Shown: positions 6,781 to 15,019, numbered from the stretch's first letter. The stretch: 32,236 bases of DNA from a virus (IMGVR_UViG_3300048587_000119:1-32236); one strand, 5' to 3'. Numbers and translations: made by a program. Notes: a model not told the origin generated them from the sequence alone.

Positions 6781-6786
6781 ATAACT

Positions 6787-7077
6787 ATGAGTAAAGATGT
6801 ATCATTTGTATTAGATCAAACAGGTGGTCAAGACATCCTTCAAAAGATGTCTGCATCGCTAGTAAAAAGGTCTGCTGATGCAATAGCCGGCAGAGCAAGG
6901 TCAATGGCTGGTAGTCTTACTTCAAACCCACCAACCATTACTGTAGAGACAAGAATAGGCACAATTAAGCGTGGTGTTCGTGCTATTGCTACAGTCAAAG
7001 CTGAAGGTCAAGACTCGCACGCTAATTACATCGGACACGTAGCGCTGGCAAAAGCAAAAGATGCAGGTCGTGTCTAA
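6787..7077 (+). CDS. Putative neck or head-tail joining protein (HK97 gp10-like)
   Basis: A 96-residue basic protein. The layout (a helix ending Arg-Ala-Arg-Ser-Met-Ala, a strand with Ile-Thr-Val-Glu-Thr, a strand pair with Arg-Gly-Val-Arg-Ala-Ile-Ala-Thr-Val, then His-Ala-Asn-Tyr and a C-terminal helix ending Ala-Lys-Asp-Ala-Gly-Arg) resembles short neck proteins of actinophages of the HK97 gp10 group, which usually sit between the connector and tail tube. Here it lies between the tail chaperone and tape measure genes. The resemblance is from memory and the call is tentative. Start chosen at ATG 6787. Confidence 0.55.
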   Translation: MSKDVSFVLDQTGGQDILQKMSASLVKRSADAIAGRARSMAGSLTSNPPTITVETRIGTIKRGVRAIATVKAEGQDSHANYIGHVALAKAKDAGRV

Positions 7078-7086
7078 TCGCTTTTA

Positions 7087-7160
7087 TGTTATAATTTCAA
7101 TATAAAAACACGCCAACGGTTGCGGCAAAACTGGATTAAGAAAGGTATAACGCGAACCAA
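7087..7160 (+). promoter_or_regulatory. Tape measure promoter and hairpin leader
   Basis: TGTTATAAT (7087-7095) is a perfect extended -10. The leader holds ACACGCCAACGGTTGCGGCA, in which CGGTT can pair with AACTG seven bases on. GAAAGG lies 15 or more bases before ATG 7161, too far for normal use, so the leader structure may bring it closer. Confidence 0.65.
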
Positions 7161-9080
7161 ATGGCAGATCTCGGTACAGCTTATGTAAGAATAGCGCCAA
7201 ACATGACCGGCATTCAGGGCAAGATTGCTCGTGGCTTCAAAGGCTCTGCCGGTCCAGCTACTGCAGCACTCGGCTCAGAAGTTGAGAGTAATAGTGGTCC
7301 TTTCCAAAGCGCTCTCGGTAAACTTGGTGGCTTCGCAAAGGGAGCAGGTATTGCTATAGGTGCTGGGCTTGCAGTTGGCGCTGCTGGGCTTGTTGCGCTT
7401 ACAGGTAAGGCTTTACTAGCCGGTGCAGAGCTAGAACAACAGCTGGGAGGCGCAGAGGCAGTATTTGGAGAGTTTGCAGACGGTATTAAGTCCAAAGCTC
7501 AAGACGCATACAAAAACGCCGGTTTATCACAGCAAGAGTTCCTACAGGGCGCAAACAAGATGGGTTCGCTATTTCAGGGCGCTGGCTTTGATGTTCAAAC
7601 ATCAATGACTATGTCAGCCGATGCTATGCAACGTGCTTCTGACATCGCTTCTATAATGGGCATCGATACTACTGCAGCACTTGAAGCAGTAACCGGCATG
7701 GCAAAGGGCAACTTTACTATGATGGACAACTTAGGTGTGGCGATGAACGACACAAGCCTAAATGCCTATGCACTAGAAAAGGGTCTTGGTAAAACTACAG
7801 CCCAGATGTCTATACAAGAGAAAGTCGGTCTTGCAAATCAGTTATTCCTAGAAAAAACAGCAAAATATGCCGGTAACTATGCAAAAGAGAATGAAACACT
7901 CTCTGGTAGCTTAAACACCACCAAAAAAGCATTTGATAACCTTCTGACCGGTCAGGGAGATGTAAATGACTTCATAGACAGCCTTTTAAATACAATAGAC
8001 ATAGCAATACCACAAATAATTGACCTACTGCCTAAAATTGTCACAGGAATAGGCTCTGTATTAAGTGCATTAGTTCCGGCGCTTGCAAAAGCCCTGCCAA
8101 TACTAATTCCGGCGCTTATTGGTGCAGTTAAAAACCTAATCTCTGCATTAGTCACTGCTCTACCTTCTATCGTTCAAGTATTGCTGACTGCTCTACCAAC
8201 TCTTATATCAGCATTTATAGAGCTATTCCTAGCATTGCTCCAAGCTCTGCCGGCTATAGTTAAGATAATAGCTGATGCAATGCCAACTATTATTGATGCA
8301 ATAGTCAACGGTCTTACTGCACCGGAAGCCCTGCAAGCTATTATTATGGGTATGATCCAACTTATGATGGCGCTTATTCAGGCAATACCGGTTATTGTTG
8401 GAGCATTGGCGAGAGCTATTCCGGTAATCGTTAAAAACATAATAGCAACGCTTACAAGCCCACAATTTATACGTCAGATGCAACAAGCCGGCGTTCAGCT
8501 ACTCCAAGCCACCATATCTGGTATATGGAGCATGCTTGGCTCAATAGGAAGTGCTGCGTGGCAAATAATAAAAACTATCGGTGGAGTATTATCTCCGAGC
8601 AGTCTAGTAAGGATTGGTGGCGACCTAATCAGAGGACTTTGGAATGGAATCAACAGTCTTGGTGGCTGGCTGAAGGATAAGATTATAAGCTTTGTAGCCG
8701 ACAAGATACCCGGTCCTGTAAAAAAAGCACTCGGAATAAACTCTCCATCAAAGGTATTTGCTGAGTTTGGTAAAAACGTGGATCAGGGCTTTGCAAAAGG
8801 TGTGGATAAACACGCCGGCATGGTAGAGAACGCAGTCAACAGCATGGCATCTAGCGCAATGGCTGGAATGACCGGTCCAATAGTAAACCCAAGTGTCGCC
8901 TTTGGATCATCATCTGCTATGGGAGCTGGAGCAAACAGCAACACTACAAACCAAAGCGTAAACATCCAAAAAATAGTGCTGGGCGATGAAAGCGCAGTCA
9001 AGGCATTCTTTAATGAGCTTAACCAAGATACAATAAACGTTGGCATGGGTATAACACCTCGTCAGGGAGCGCAAGCATGA
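7161..9080 (+). CDS. Tail tape measure protein
   Basis: A 639-residue protein. The N-terminus (Ala-Asp-Leu-Gly-Thr-Ala-Tyr-Val-Arg-Ile-Ala-Pro) is the typical start of actinophage-like tape measures. A Gly/Ala-rich hydrophobic segment covers about residues 55-95, a helical Met/Ala-rich region with Gly-Asn-Phe-Thr-Met-Met-Asp-Asn-Leu-Gly follows, and several very hydrophobic helices occupy about residues 275-440; these may enter the host membrane during DNA delivery. The C-terminal part holds the common Ile-Asn-Ser-Pro-Ser-Lys-Val-Phe segment. It sets tail length, and its modest size predicts a tail of around 100 nm. It overlaps the Dit gene by four bases (ATGA). Confidence 0.92.
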   Translation: MADLGTAYVRIAPNMTGIQGKIARGFKGSAGPATAALGSEVESNSGPFQSALGKLGGFAKGAGIAIGAGLAVGAAGLVALTGKALLAGAELEQQLGGAEAVFGEFADGIKSKAQDAYKNAGLSQQEFLQGANKMGSLFQGAGFDVQTSMTMSADAMQRASDIASIMGIDTTAALEAVTGMAKGNFTMMDNLGVAMNDTSLNAYALEKGLGKTTAQMSIQEKVGLANQLFLEKTAKYAGNYAKENETLSGSLNTTKKAFDNLLTGQGDVNDFIDSLLNTIDIAIPQIIDLLPKIVTGIGSVLSALVPALAKALPILIPALIGAVKNLISALVTALPSIVQVLLTALPTLISAFIELFLALLQALPAIVKIIADAMPTIIDAIVNGLTAPEALQAIIMGMIQLMMALIQAIPVIVGALARAIPVIVKNIIATLTSPQFIRQMQQAGVQLLQATISGIWSMLGSIGSAAWQIIKTIGGVLSPSSLVRIGGDLIRGLWNGINSLGGWLKDKIISFVADKIPGPVKKALGINSPSKVFAEFGKNVDQGFAKGVDKHAGMVENAVNSMASSAMAGMTGPIVNPSVAFGSSSAMGAGANSNTTNQSVNIQKIVLGDESAVKAFFNELNQDTINVGMGITPRQGAQA

Positions 9081-9871
9081 ACGGTGATCTAACTTTTAAT
9101 AGCAATGACCTTCAGACCTACAGCCCGACAACTAAAGTCGGCATTATTACTAATCGCATTGACCACACCAACATACCAGACAAAATTGCTGTCCTATACG
9201 CTAAAGCTGATGCAAACGGTAGTTCAATACCATCTATCAACTACCCAAGCAAAAAGATAATAATAGCCGGCTCAATACATGGAAGCACTCAGGCAAACCT
9301 AGACGACAGAATAGATACTTTCAAGGGATACTTTAACAGCAAGGATAAGAACCTAGATATTGTATACGGAAGCAGCACGCGCCGGTACATTGCTACAGCC
9401 AACACCATCTCTGTTTCAAGACAGCAAAAAGCGCTATACGCAGAGTTCTCAGTAGAGTTTATCTGCACAAACCCATTCGGATTAGATACTGCCACCACAA
9501 ACCTCTGGTCGCTAAAGTCCGGCTTCACTAGCGCCACGTTTACGGAAGCGCCAACAATAGCCGGCTCTGCTCCATACCAACTGCCTGTGATAACTATCAC
9601 AATAAACTCACTTACTGGCGATGGCGATTATGTACAAATATCTAATGACAACAACAACCAAGAACTCGTAATATACGGTCAAGGCTTAGAAGCAGCCGAT
9701 GTCGTTGTAATTGACTGCGCCGAGAGAACTGTCACGCTTAATGGCATAGAAATAGACTATTACGGTACATTCCTAGAGCTAGAGCCGGGCGCTAACTCAA
9801 TAACCTACACAGACGGTTTTACTACAAGGAATGTCGATGTAGCCGGTGTTTATACTAAACGGTGGTTGTAG
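9077..9871 (+). CDS. Distal tail protein (Dit-like)
   Basis: A 264-residue beta-rich protein coupled to the tape measure gene by an ATGA overlap. Position and layout fit Dit proteins, which cap the tail tube and hold the baseplate: an N-terminal half with a Ser-Ile-His-Gly segment, the helix Asp-Asp-Arg-Ile-Asp-Thr-Phe-Lys and Arg-Arg-Tyr-Ile-Ala-Thr, then a strand ending Val-Glu-Phe-Ile-Cys-Thr-Asn-Pro-Phe-Gly, which marks the end of the ring domain. The C-terminal half looks like a galectin-like beta-sandwich (Gly-Asp-Tyr-Val-Gln-Ile-Ser-Asn-Asp-Asn and the final Asn-Ser-Ile-Thr-Tyr-Thr-Asp-Gly). Confidence 0.85.
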   Translation: MNGDLTFNSNDLQTYSPTTKVGIITNRIDHTNIPDKIAVLYAKADANGSSIPSINYPSKKIIIAGSIHGSTQANLDDRIDTFKGYFNSKDKNLDIVYGSSTRRYIATANTISVSRQQKALYAEFSVEFICTNPFGLDTATTNLWSLKSGFTSATFTEAPTIAGSAPYQLPVITITINSLTGDGDYVQISNDNNNQELVIYGQGLEAADVVVIDCAERTVTLNGIEIDYYGTFLELEPGANSITYTDGFTTRNVDVAGVYTKRWL

Positions 9872-9874
9872 ACT

Positions 9875-12076
9875 ATGGAGCAAAACTTCTCAAGCACGAA
9901 ACTGCCAACTGCAGCAAACCAGTCTCCTAGTGAAGATGGCGCAGCATGGGTTAACCCCAGCAATATAACTGCAGATGATGGTAGTTCATCAACTCTCGGC
10001 TACTTTAACGGTGGCGACTTTGGTGCAACAATAGCCGGGACAGACTTTGACTTTCAGCAACTACCAGAAAGCGCTGTTATTGATGGAGTTGAGATTTATA
10101 TAGACGGATCACAAACCGGTTGTTATGGCAGTGTATATCTTGGCATATCCGGTGCAGTAGCAAAAGACATCGGCGCACTATCCGGCTCTTACGGTGGTCC
10201 AACTGATTTATGGGGTCTAGACTTTATCGACCCGGCAGACATTAGTACAATAGCTGCATCTGTAGACACCGGCGATGTATCTGGTGGCGCTGGTATTGCA
10301 TCCATTGATTACTTATCTATAACCGTTTATTGGCATATTGAAGTCACTGGTCTACCGGCAGAAGTTCCAACCAGAGTTGATTATAAGGTTTATTCTAGAG
10401 ACGGTAATTACTTAGGCTTGCTCCCAAATGTAACCACCAAGTTCGGATTTGCTCAAGATATAAACAGTGCCGGTACTTCTATCGCTATTGTCTGTGGTAA
10501 ATACGTCAATAACGAAGTAACCGTTGCTCCACTACTAACAGAAGCCGGCGATCCAATAACTACTGAAGCAGACGAGCCTATTACAGCCACCTCTACAGAA
10601 CTGCTTGTTACTACCGGTGCATCTCCTGACGAAGCTATATTCAAGAACTCCAACCATCTTAAGATATGGGTATACAACCAATACTACCCAAACGGAAAGC
10701 TAGAGTTCAGTGGTCAAGTTAATAGAGTAGAGTTTAAATACGCAGAGGGCGACTCATCAGTCCGTCTAACAGCATACAGCGATGGACTTGATTTGAATAA
10801 CTATATTGCTCGTGGCTATCCGTTCTCTTATACAACAGACGTTACTCAGAGCAGCCAGAACGGATATGTTACAGTCACGCAGGGTACAGGTAAAGCAGCC
10901 GGCGAGTGGCAGAGATACGGTCAAACGTGGCTCACAGGTGGCTCAGTAACTAATGTTGGTGCAATAGTTCTTAAGCTACAAGGCACTGCTACAGTCACTT
11001 TAAGCGTGTTTGACGGTCCAGCCGGTAACTTTGTAGGAAGTGTTACAAAGAACGTGGCAAACGCTAGCGCAGCCGATGTGCAGTTTGAATATGCCCAGCT
11101 TCTTGGAGTTAATAGTGCCGATGAGTATTTCATGGCTGTTTCGGTAGCGCCGGGTCAGTCAATACGAGTCTACCGGCATGGAACTTCTAGCACTTACGCA
11201 AACGGTACAATGTACTCTTCATCTTACTCGGGTGGAAGTGGTGGAGGATCATACATCGCCACAACCGGTGACTTCTATTTCATTACAAAGTCCGGTACTC
11301 CTACAACAACGACGACTTACACATCAGACGACCCTGTAGCAGATATGGCTACTGGAATATTGCTCGACTACAATGCTCGTGGTGGTCTAATAACAGAACG
11401 CGACTTTGAAGCCACTGGTTTATCTCTAACTTATACATTTATAGTTTCGTTTATTTATGATGCTATTAAAAAGATACTGGAGTTATGTCCAACCGGTTAT
11501 TATGCATATATTGACGTTGGTACTTCAGAAATAGACATCAAACAAACTTCTGTTGGTGCAGACTACACTATAGTTCGTGGCAGACATATAAACGAGCTAA
11601 ACCTAGCTCTGACAATAGAACAAGTAAAAAACTACCTATTGCTCACAGGTGGCGACACCGGTGGAGGAGTCAACTTATTTCGTGATTATGCAGACAGCCA
11701 GAGTGTTGCAAACTTTGGATTAAGAACATCTGCCCGTTCAGATAACCGTTTAACTTTAGACGCAACTGCAAACGCCATCGGCGAGACATTCATAGAAGAG
11801 AACTCGGAGGAGGTCCAAGAAACAACCATTACAGTATTAAACGAGCATATAGACATAACCCAGCTTGTGCCGGGCGTAACCATTGGCTTCAAGAACTTCG
11901 GTAACTTCATAGACGATATGGTCCTGCAGGTAGTAAGACGCGAGCCTAACTTTAGTGATGGAATCGCTGTCTTAACACTCGGCAGACTTCCAATACGAAT
12001 GAGTGACCAGATGCAACGTATAAACCGAGCCTTGCTGAACGAGCAAACAATTAACAACCCAACCTCACCAACTTAG
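9875..12076 (+). CDS. Tail hub / tail-associated protein with inserted beta-sandwich domains
   Basis: A 733-residue protein. Residues 1-155 form a beta-rich domain not usual for the core hub. The hub signature begins near residue 165 (Arg-Val-Asp-Tyr-Lys-Val-Tyr-Ser-Arg-Asp-Gly) and includes Leu-Lys-Ile-Trp-Val-Tyr-Asn and Phe-Ser-Gly-Gln-Val-Asn-Arg-Val-Glu, as in siphovirus gp37/Tal-like proteins that close the tail tip. About residues 315-465 form a Gly/Ser/Thr-rich insert resembling a carbohydrate-binding sandwich. The hub resumes to about residue 700 with Leu-Leu-Leu-Thr-Gly-Gly-Asp and Val-Pro-Gly-Val-Thr-Ile-Gly-Phe. The two extra domains probably touch the cell surface. The gene follows Dit after three bases. 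Confidence 0.8.
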   Translation: MEQNFSSTKLPTAANQSPSEDGAAWVNPSNITADDGSSSTLGYFNGGDFGATIAGTDFDFQQLPESAVIDGVEIYIDGSQTGCYGSVYLGISGAVAKDIGALSGSYGGPTDLWGLDFIDPADISTIAASVDTGDVSGGAGIASIDYLSITVYWHIEVTGLPAEVPTRVDYKVYSRDGNYLGLLPNVTTKFGFAQDINSAGTSIAIVCGKYVNNEVTVAPLLTEAGDPITTEADEPITATSTELLVTTGASPDEAIFKNSNHLKIWVYNQYYPNGKLEFSGQVNRVEFKYAEGDSSVRLTAYSDGLDLNNYIARGYPFSYTTDVTQSSQNGYVTVTQGTGKAAGEWQRYGQTWLTGGSVTNVGAIVLKLQGTATVTLSVFDGPAGNFVGSVTKNVANASAADVQFEYAQLLGVNSADEYFMAVSVAPGQSIRVYRHGTSSTYANGTMYSSSYSGGSGGGSYIATTGDFYFITKSGTPTTTTTYTSDDPVADMATGILLDYNARGGLITERDFEATGLSLTYTFIVSFIYDAIKKILELCPTGYYAYIDVGTSEIDIKQTSVGADYTIVRGRHINELNLALTIEQVKNYLLLTGGDTGGGVNLFRDYADSQSVANFGLRTSARSDNRLTLDATANAIGETFIEENSEEVQETTITVLNEHIDITQLVPGVTIGFKNFGNFIDDMVLQVVRREPNFSDGIAVLTLGRLPIRMSDQMQRINRALLNEQTINNPTSPT

Positions 12077-12085
12077 TGATATAAT
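12077..12085 (+). promoter_or_regulatory. Extended -10 promoter for the gene at 12103
   Basis: TGATATAAT overlaps the end of the hub gene. The leader is about ten bases and carries AAAGGAA before the ATG at 12103. Confidence 0.55.
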
Positions 12086-12102
12086 AACGGAAAGGAAACA
12101 CT

Positions 12103-12774
12103 ATGGTAAAAATTAGCGCACTACCACCAATGACAAGCCCTGACGGAGATGATGAAGCTCCAATTGTTGACGACAGCGTAGGAAGCACAAAGAAGTTTAC
12201 TCTTACTCTATTAAAAGAATGGCTGCAGTCGCTTGTTGGCTGGATTACTACTGCAATGATTGGTGCAGACCAAGTCACTGCCACTAAGATAGATTGGGCA
12301 GCAACAGGAGCAGATGCCGGTATATGGTGGGAAGAGCTGGGCAGGACAACTCTCGGAAGCGCCGGCGATACTATTAGCGTCACAGGTCTACCTGCAAGAA
12401 AATATTTAAGAATTCAAGGCTTATCTTTAAACTCAGGACAGAATGATACTTTTTTAAGGTTTAACAATGACTCTGGCTCTAACTATTCTTATGATGCATC
12501 AGTCTCTGTTACTTTTATAGCGCTTGATTCAGGCACTCCATCTAATCCCATATTTTTTACAGCAGATATAATAAATGTATCTAACCAAGAAAAATTAGTT
12601 GGATATAGAACAATAACAAGAGGCGCTGCAGGAGCAGGTACTGCTCCAGTTGATAGAAACGCCATTGGTAAATGGGCAAATACAGCCGATGCCATAAGTA
12701 GAGTTGATTGGGTAAACAACGGAACTGGCGACTTTGCTATAGGTTCAGAGCTAGTTGTTCTTGGTCATAATTAA
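12103..12774 (+). CDS. Tail fibre / minor tail protein with C-terminal beta-sandwich
   Basis: A 223-residue protein. Residues 1-75 contain the common fibre start (Ile-Ser-Ala-Leu-Pro-Pro-Met-Thr, then Ala-Pro-Ile-Val-Asp-Asp), a segment that often trimerises and attaches to the baseplate. Residues about 80-223 look like a jelly-roll or sandwich domain with Ser-Gly-Gln-Asn-Asp-Thr-Phe-Leu-Arg-Phe-Asn-Asn-Asp-Ser, probably a receptor-binding head. From about 12370 the codon use changes (GGA, AGA, TCT; CCGG absent) compared with the first third, consistent with exchange of the binding head. Which receptor it binds cannot be told. Confidence 0.7.
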   Translation: MVKISALPPMTSPDGDDEAPIVDDSVGSTKKFTLTLLKEWLQSLVGWITTAMIGADQVTATKIDWAATGADAGIWWEELGRTTLGSAGDTISVTGLPARKYLRIQGLSLNSGQNDTFLRFNNDSGSNYSYDASVSVTFIALDSGTPSNPIFFTADIINVSNQEKLVGYRTITRGAAGAGTAPVDRNAIGKWANTADAISRVDWVNNGTGDFAIGSELVVLGHN

Positions 12775-12780
12775 AAGTTT

Positions 12781-13095
12781 ATGGACAGCCCAATTCCTAG
12801 AAAGCAAAAGTGGAATCAGACCGAGTGGGCAATAACTCGTAAAAGAGCCATTGCTAGTAAAGACCACATTTGTGCTATATGTCACACTTTAATAGACGTT
12901 GAAGCTCCTCCATTCTCTCCACTTGCAGTAGAAGTTGACCACATAGTGCCTAGAGCTAGAGGTGGAGCATTATACGAACTAGAGAACCTGCAACTTACCC
13001 ACAGCAAGTGTAACCGTAAAAAAGGCGCTAAAATGGCAGAGGACTATCCTAGTGCAGAAGTAGGAAACCCTGTGCCTCTATCTAATAACTGGTAA
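12781..13095 (+). CDS. HNH endonuclease
   Basis: A 104-residue protein with a complete HNH motif: C31-x2-C34 zinc pair, Val-Asp53-His54-Ile-Val-Pro-Arg-Ala-Arg-Gly-Gly, Glu-Asn69-Leu-Gln-Leu-Thr-His74 and Cys77-Asn-Arg-Lys-Lys-Gly. Small phage HNH proteins either assist terminase at cos sites or act as free-standing homing nucleases. It is far from the terminase genes (18277), so a homing or mobile gene between tail and lysis modules is equally likely. CCGG, common in most of the genome, is missing from the whole gene, which supports recent arrival. No strong ribosome binding site is visible; a CATAAT 9 bases before the ATG could give a leaderless message. Confidence 0.85.
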   Translation: MDSPIPRKQKWNQTEWAITRKRAIASKDHICAICHTLIDVEAPPFSPLAVEVDHIVPRARGGALYELENLQLTHSKCNRKKGAKMAEDYPSAEVGNPVPLSNNW

Positions 13096-13105
13096 ATTGC
13101 TATCG

Positions 13106-13114
13106 TGCTATAAT
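13106..13114 (+). promoter_or_regulatory. Extended -10 promoter for the lysis genes
   Basis: TGCTATAAT is a consensus extended -10, followed by a leader of about 22 bases with AAGGAG 6 bases before the endolysin ATG at 13144. Confidence 0.7.
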
Positions 13115-13143
13115 TATGCTAGTAACAGAAATAAGGAGTTGTC

Positions 13144-14139
13144 ATGGCTTATCCAATAGAAATAAGGCTCGCTAATAAAAATGGCTGGCACACGCCAGAT
13201 GAAGCTAAAAAGTACTATGGTAGATACTCCAGAGACGGTATTACGGTCCACTGGTGGAATACCCCGACTGCAGTAAAAGACTCCGATCACGATAATATAG
13301 TCAATTACATCTTAGGCAAAGCCATCAAAGGCACAGGCTCAGTTAACTATGTATTGAGCAATAACAAGATTACTATGCTAGTAAACCCAGACAACGTGGC
13401 GTGGGCATCTCAAGCCGGCAACCCCACAACTATATCTGTAGAGTTCTCTCCCCAGCTAAACGCAGAGGGCTACAAGAAAGCCGGCTGGTTAATCAATGAG
13501 CTATTTAACCCGGTAAACGGTAGATACAAGAAAGCTCCACGCCTTTGGAAGCACAGCGATTTCTTTACTACTCAATGTCCCGGCACGCTAGACTTAAACA
13601 GAATGCTTGCAGAAGCAAACAAGTGGGCAACCGGTGGCTACAACCCAGCTCCACTACCTCCTCCACCTGCACCAGCTCCTGTGCCAGTAACTAAGAACAA
13701 GGACTTTATACTTTGGAAAGACGGTGGCGCTTATGTAGCAAACAAACAGCCGACCAACCTATACGATATGACAAACGTCACAAGCTGGCCAGATACTATT
13801 CCTGTAGTAAAATCATTTAACAAAGGCGACATCATAGACATCGCAGGTAGCTTCTACAACGTGGGCTTAAAGCGAGAGTACTATATTACTAAATTCAGCT
13901 TTGACAATAAACGTGCCACCGGCTTTAATCCTGTAGACCTAGACATATATGTCCCACCTCGACCAGTGCCAAAGCCACCAGAACCAAGTCCTACTGATCC
14001 AACCGACCCGACTCCTGTAGAACCTACTGACCCACCTGCACCAACCCCTGATCCACCAGAAGATGTGCCAGTCTGGTTTATAAAGCTAGTAAAAGACTTC
14101 ATTGTATGGATAAGCGATAAACTAAGGTTAACCAAATAG
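13144..14139 (+). CDS. Endolysin: N-acetylmuramoyl-L-alanine amidase
   Basis: A 331-residue cell-wall hydrolase. Residues 1-165 form an Amidase_2/PGRP-type zinc domain, with likely ligands H36 (in Val-His-Trp-Trp-Asn), H137 (Lys-His-Ser-Asp) and C145 (Gln-Cys-Pro-Gly). A Pro/Ala-rich linker (168-182) leads to a middle domain (183-270) that may bind the wall. A Pro/Thr/Asp-rich spacer (272-305) then leads to a C-terminal amphipathic helix with several aromatic residues (307-331), an unusual end that could contact the membrane. There is no signal peptide, so export depends on the holin. It heads a lysis operon with two small genes, each with a strong ribosome binding site. Confidence 0.88.
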   Translation: MAYPIEIRLANKNGWHTPDEAKKYYGRYSRDGITVHWWNTPTAVKDSDHDNIVNYILGKAIKGTGSVNYVLSNNKITMLVNPDNVAWASQAGNPTTISVEFSPQLNAEGYKKAGWLINELFNPVNGRYKKAPRLWKHSDFFTTQCPGTLDLNRMLAEANKWATGGYNPAPLPPPPAPAPVPVTKNKDFILWKDGGAYVANKQPTNLYDMTNVTSWPDTIPVVKSFNKGDIIDIAGSFYNVGLKREYYITKFSFDNKRATGFNPVDLDIYVPPRPVPKPPEPSPTDPTDPTPVEPTDPPAPTPDPPEDVPVWFIKLVKDFIVWISDKLRLTK

Positions 14140-14147
14140 GAGGTTAC

Positions 14148-14240
14148 ATGGGAATATTCGGAGACATCATACGTCTGCCCGGCGAAATCGTTGGTGGCGT
14201 TGTTGATGTAATACAAGAAGAGATAGAAGATAGATTTTAA
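14148..14240 (+). CDS. 30-residue amphipathic small protein in lysis operon
   Basis: A 30-residue reading frame from ATG 14148 with a near-perfect TAGGAGG seven bases upstream, equal in strength to those of its neighbours. It begins Met-Gly-Ile-Phe-Gly-Asp-Ile-Ile, continues with a Gly/Val-rich hydrophobic stretch and ends with an acidic helix. It lies 8 bases after the endolysin gene and 11 bases before the holin gene. The strong ribosome binding site and tight packing argue that it is real. It could be a small membrane-active helper or antiholin-like peptide; I know no matching family. Confidence 0.65.
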   Translation: MGIFGDIIRLPGEIVGGVVDVIQEEIEDRF

Positions 14241-14251
14241 CAGGAGGCTAC

Positions 14252-14500
14252 ATGAAAGACGATAATAAAAAATTACTAAACCCAGACAACAACACTGCAA
14301 AAGCAAAATCAGTGCGAACATTCATTCAAAGCGTAACAGCCACAGTTGGCGCGTTCTTATACGGTCTATGGGGTCTGCCGGGCGTTAGTGAATACACACA
14401 GGAGTTTGTAAAGACTCAAGGTCTAGAGCTATTGCTCGGCTTGGCTGTATTGGTTGGATTACCTGCAGCAGCTATTGCATACATTCAGAACCGTAAATAA
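14252..14500 (+). CDS. Holin, two predicted membrane helices
   Basis: An 82-residue protein with a polar, Lys/Asn-rich start (1-20), a first hydrophobic helix at about 25-46 and a second at about 58-78, then Asn-Arg-Lys at the end. Small size, two helices and charged ends fit holins that open the membrane for the endolysin. CAGGAGG sits before the ATG. The intrinsic terminator directly after it ends the lysis operon. Confidence 0.8.
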   Translation: MKDDNKKLLNPDNNTAKAKSVRTFIQSVTATVGAFLYGLWGLPGVSEYTQEFVKTQGLELLLGLAVLVGLPAAAIAYIQNRK

Positions 14501-14511
14501 AAACAAACCAA

Positions 14512-14545
14512 AAAGAGCGCTCTCGCAATTAGCGCTCTTTTTTAT
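14512..14545 (+). terminator. Intrinsic terminator after holin
   Basis: AAAGAGCGCT (14512-14521) pairs with AGCGCTCTTT (14531-14540), a 10-bp stem with a 9-base loop and a T run. With A-rich sequence on the other side it could also stop transcription of the opposite-strand HNH gene. Confidence 0.92.
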
Positions 14546-14577
14546 TGGCAGTATTTATTTTTTACTGAGTACAAATA

Positions 14578-14973
14578 TTATACAACAGGTGGCTTAACAT
14601 TCTCAAGCTTCCGGCTGCCTTTCATATCATTGCAGTACTTACACGCCGGCTGGAGATTATCTAGCGCAAATCGCTTACTAGAGTCGTGAGAACGTGGAAT
14701 AACGTGGTCTAGTGTAAGATGCTCCAAGTCTAGTCTAATAGGACACCAGTCGTGAATACGCAGGTAACAGAGCCAGTATTTACCGTCTACTGGCGCTGGG
14801 TTCTTTCTAATCCAAGTGGCACGCGTAACAAACCACTGCCGAGTTTGCTTTCCAACTCTATTTATTGGAGTGCGTTTGAGTGCTTTCTTGGGGTTTGTAA
14901 AACATTGATAAGGGAAGTGTCCCATCTGTTTGCAGTGCTTGCATGGCTTCTTTGGAAATCTATCTAATGACAC
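14578..14973 (-). CDS. HNH endonuclease with N-terminal CCHC zinc knuckle
   Basis: A 131-residue protein from the GTG at 14973, chosen because GAGGAG lies 7 bases upstream; longer starts would run through the promoter and into the divergent gene. Residues C11-x2-C14-x4-H19-x4-C24 form a CCHC knuckle, a nucleic-acid-binding element seldom seen on phage HNH proteins. A basic linker follows, then the nuclease: C69 and C77, D89-H90-Val-Ile-Pro-Arg, N106, and C111-x2-C114-Asn. It is the only minus-strand gene between 1 and 28558 and lies between the lysis operon and an unrelated plus-strand operon, an arrangement typical of free-standing homing nucleases. Confidence 0.85.
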   Translation of the reverse strand: MSLDRFPKKPCKHCKQMGHFPYQCFTNPKKALKRTPINRVGKQTRQWFVTRATWIRKNPAPVDGKYWLCYLRIHDWCPIRLDLEHLTLDHVIPRSHDSSKRFALDNLQPACKYCNDMKGSRKLENVKPPVV

Positions 14974-14998
14974 TCGCTTGCTCCTCTTTAATAAATTA

Positions 14999-15007
14999 AG
15001 TATAACA
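14999..15007 (-). promoter_or_regulatory. Extended -10 promoter for the minus-strand HNH gene
   Basis: Read on the minus strand this is TGTTATACT, followed by a short leader with GAGGAG. The same element drives the glycosyltransferase operon at 31081-31089. It is back to back with the plus-strand promoter at 15020-15028. Confidence 0.65.
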
Positions 15008-15019
15008 ATACTTTTTTTA

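Noticed and set aside
8229-8486. Minus-strand frame inside the tape measure gene
   Set aside because: It mirrors the hydrophobic repeats of the tape measure and has no promoter or ribosome binding site; the same holds for other minus-strand frames within virion genes.
12781-13095. HNH gene as marker of a neighbouring cos site
   Set aside because: Terminase genes are more than 4 kb away, and no cos-like overhang sequence could be recognised; left as an undecided alternative only.
13881-14321. Minus-strand frame opposite the endolysin tail
   Set aside because: It is a shadow of the Pro/Thr-rich spacer, giving Gly/Ser repeats, and would run across the terminators and ribosome binding sites of the lysis operon.
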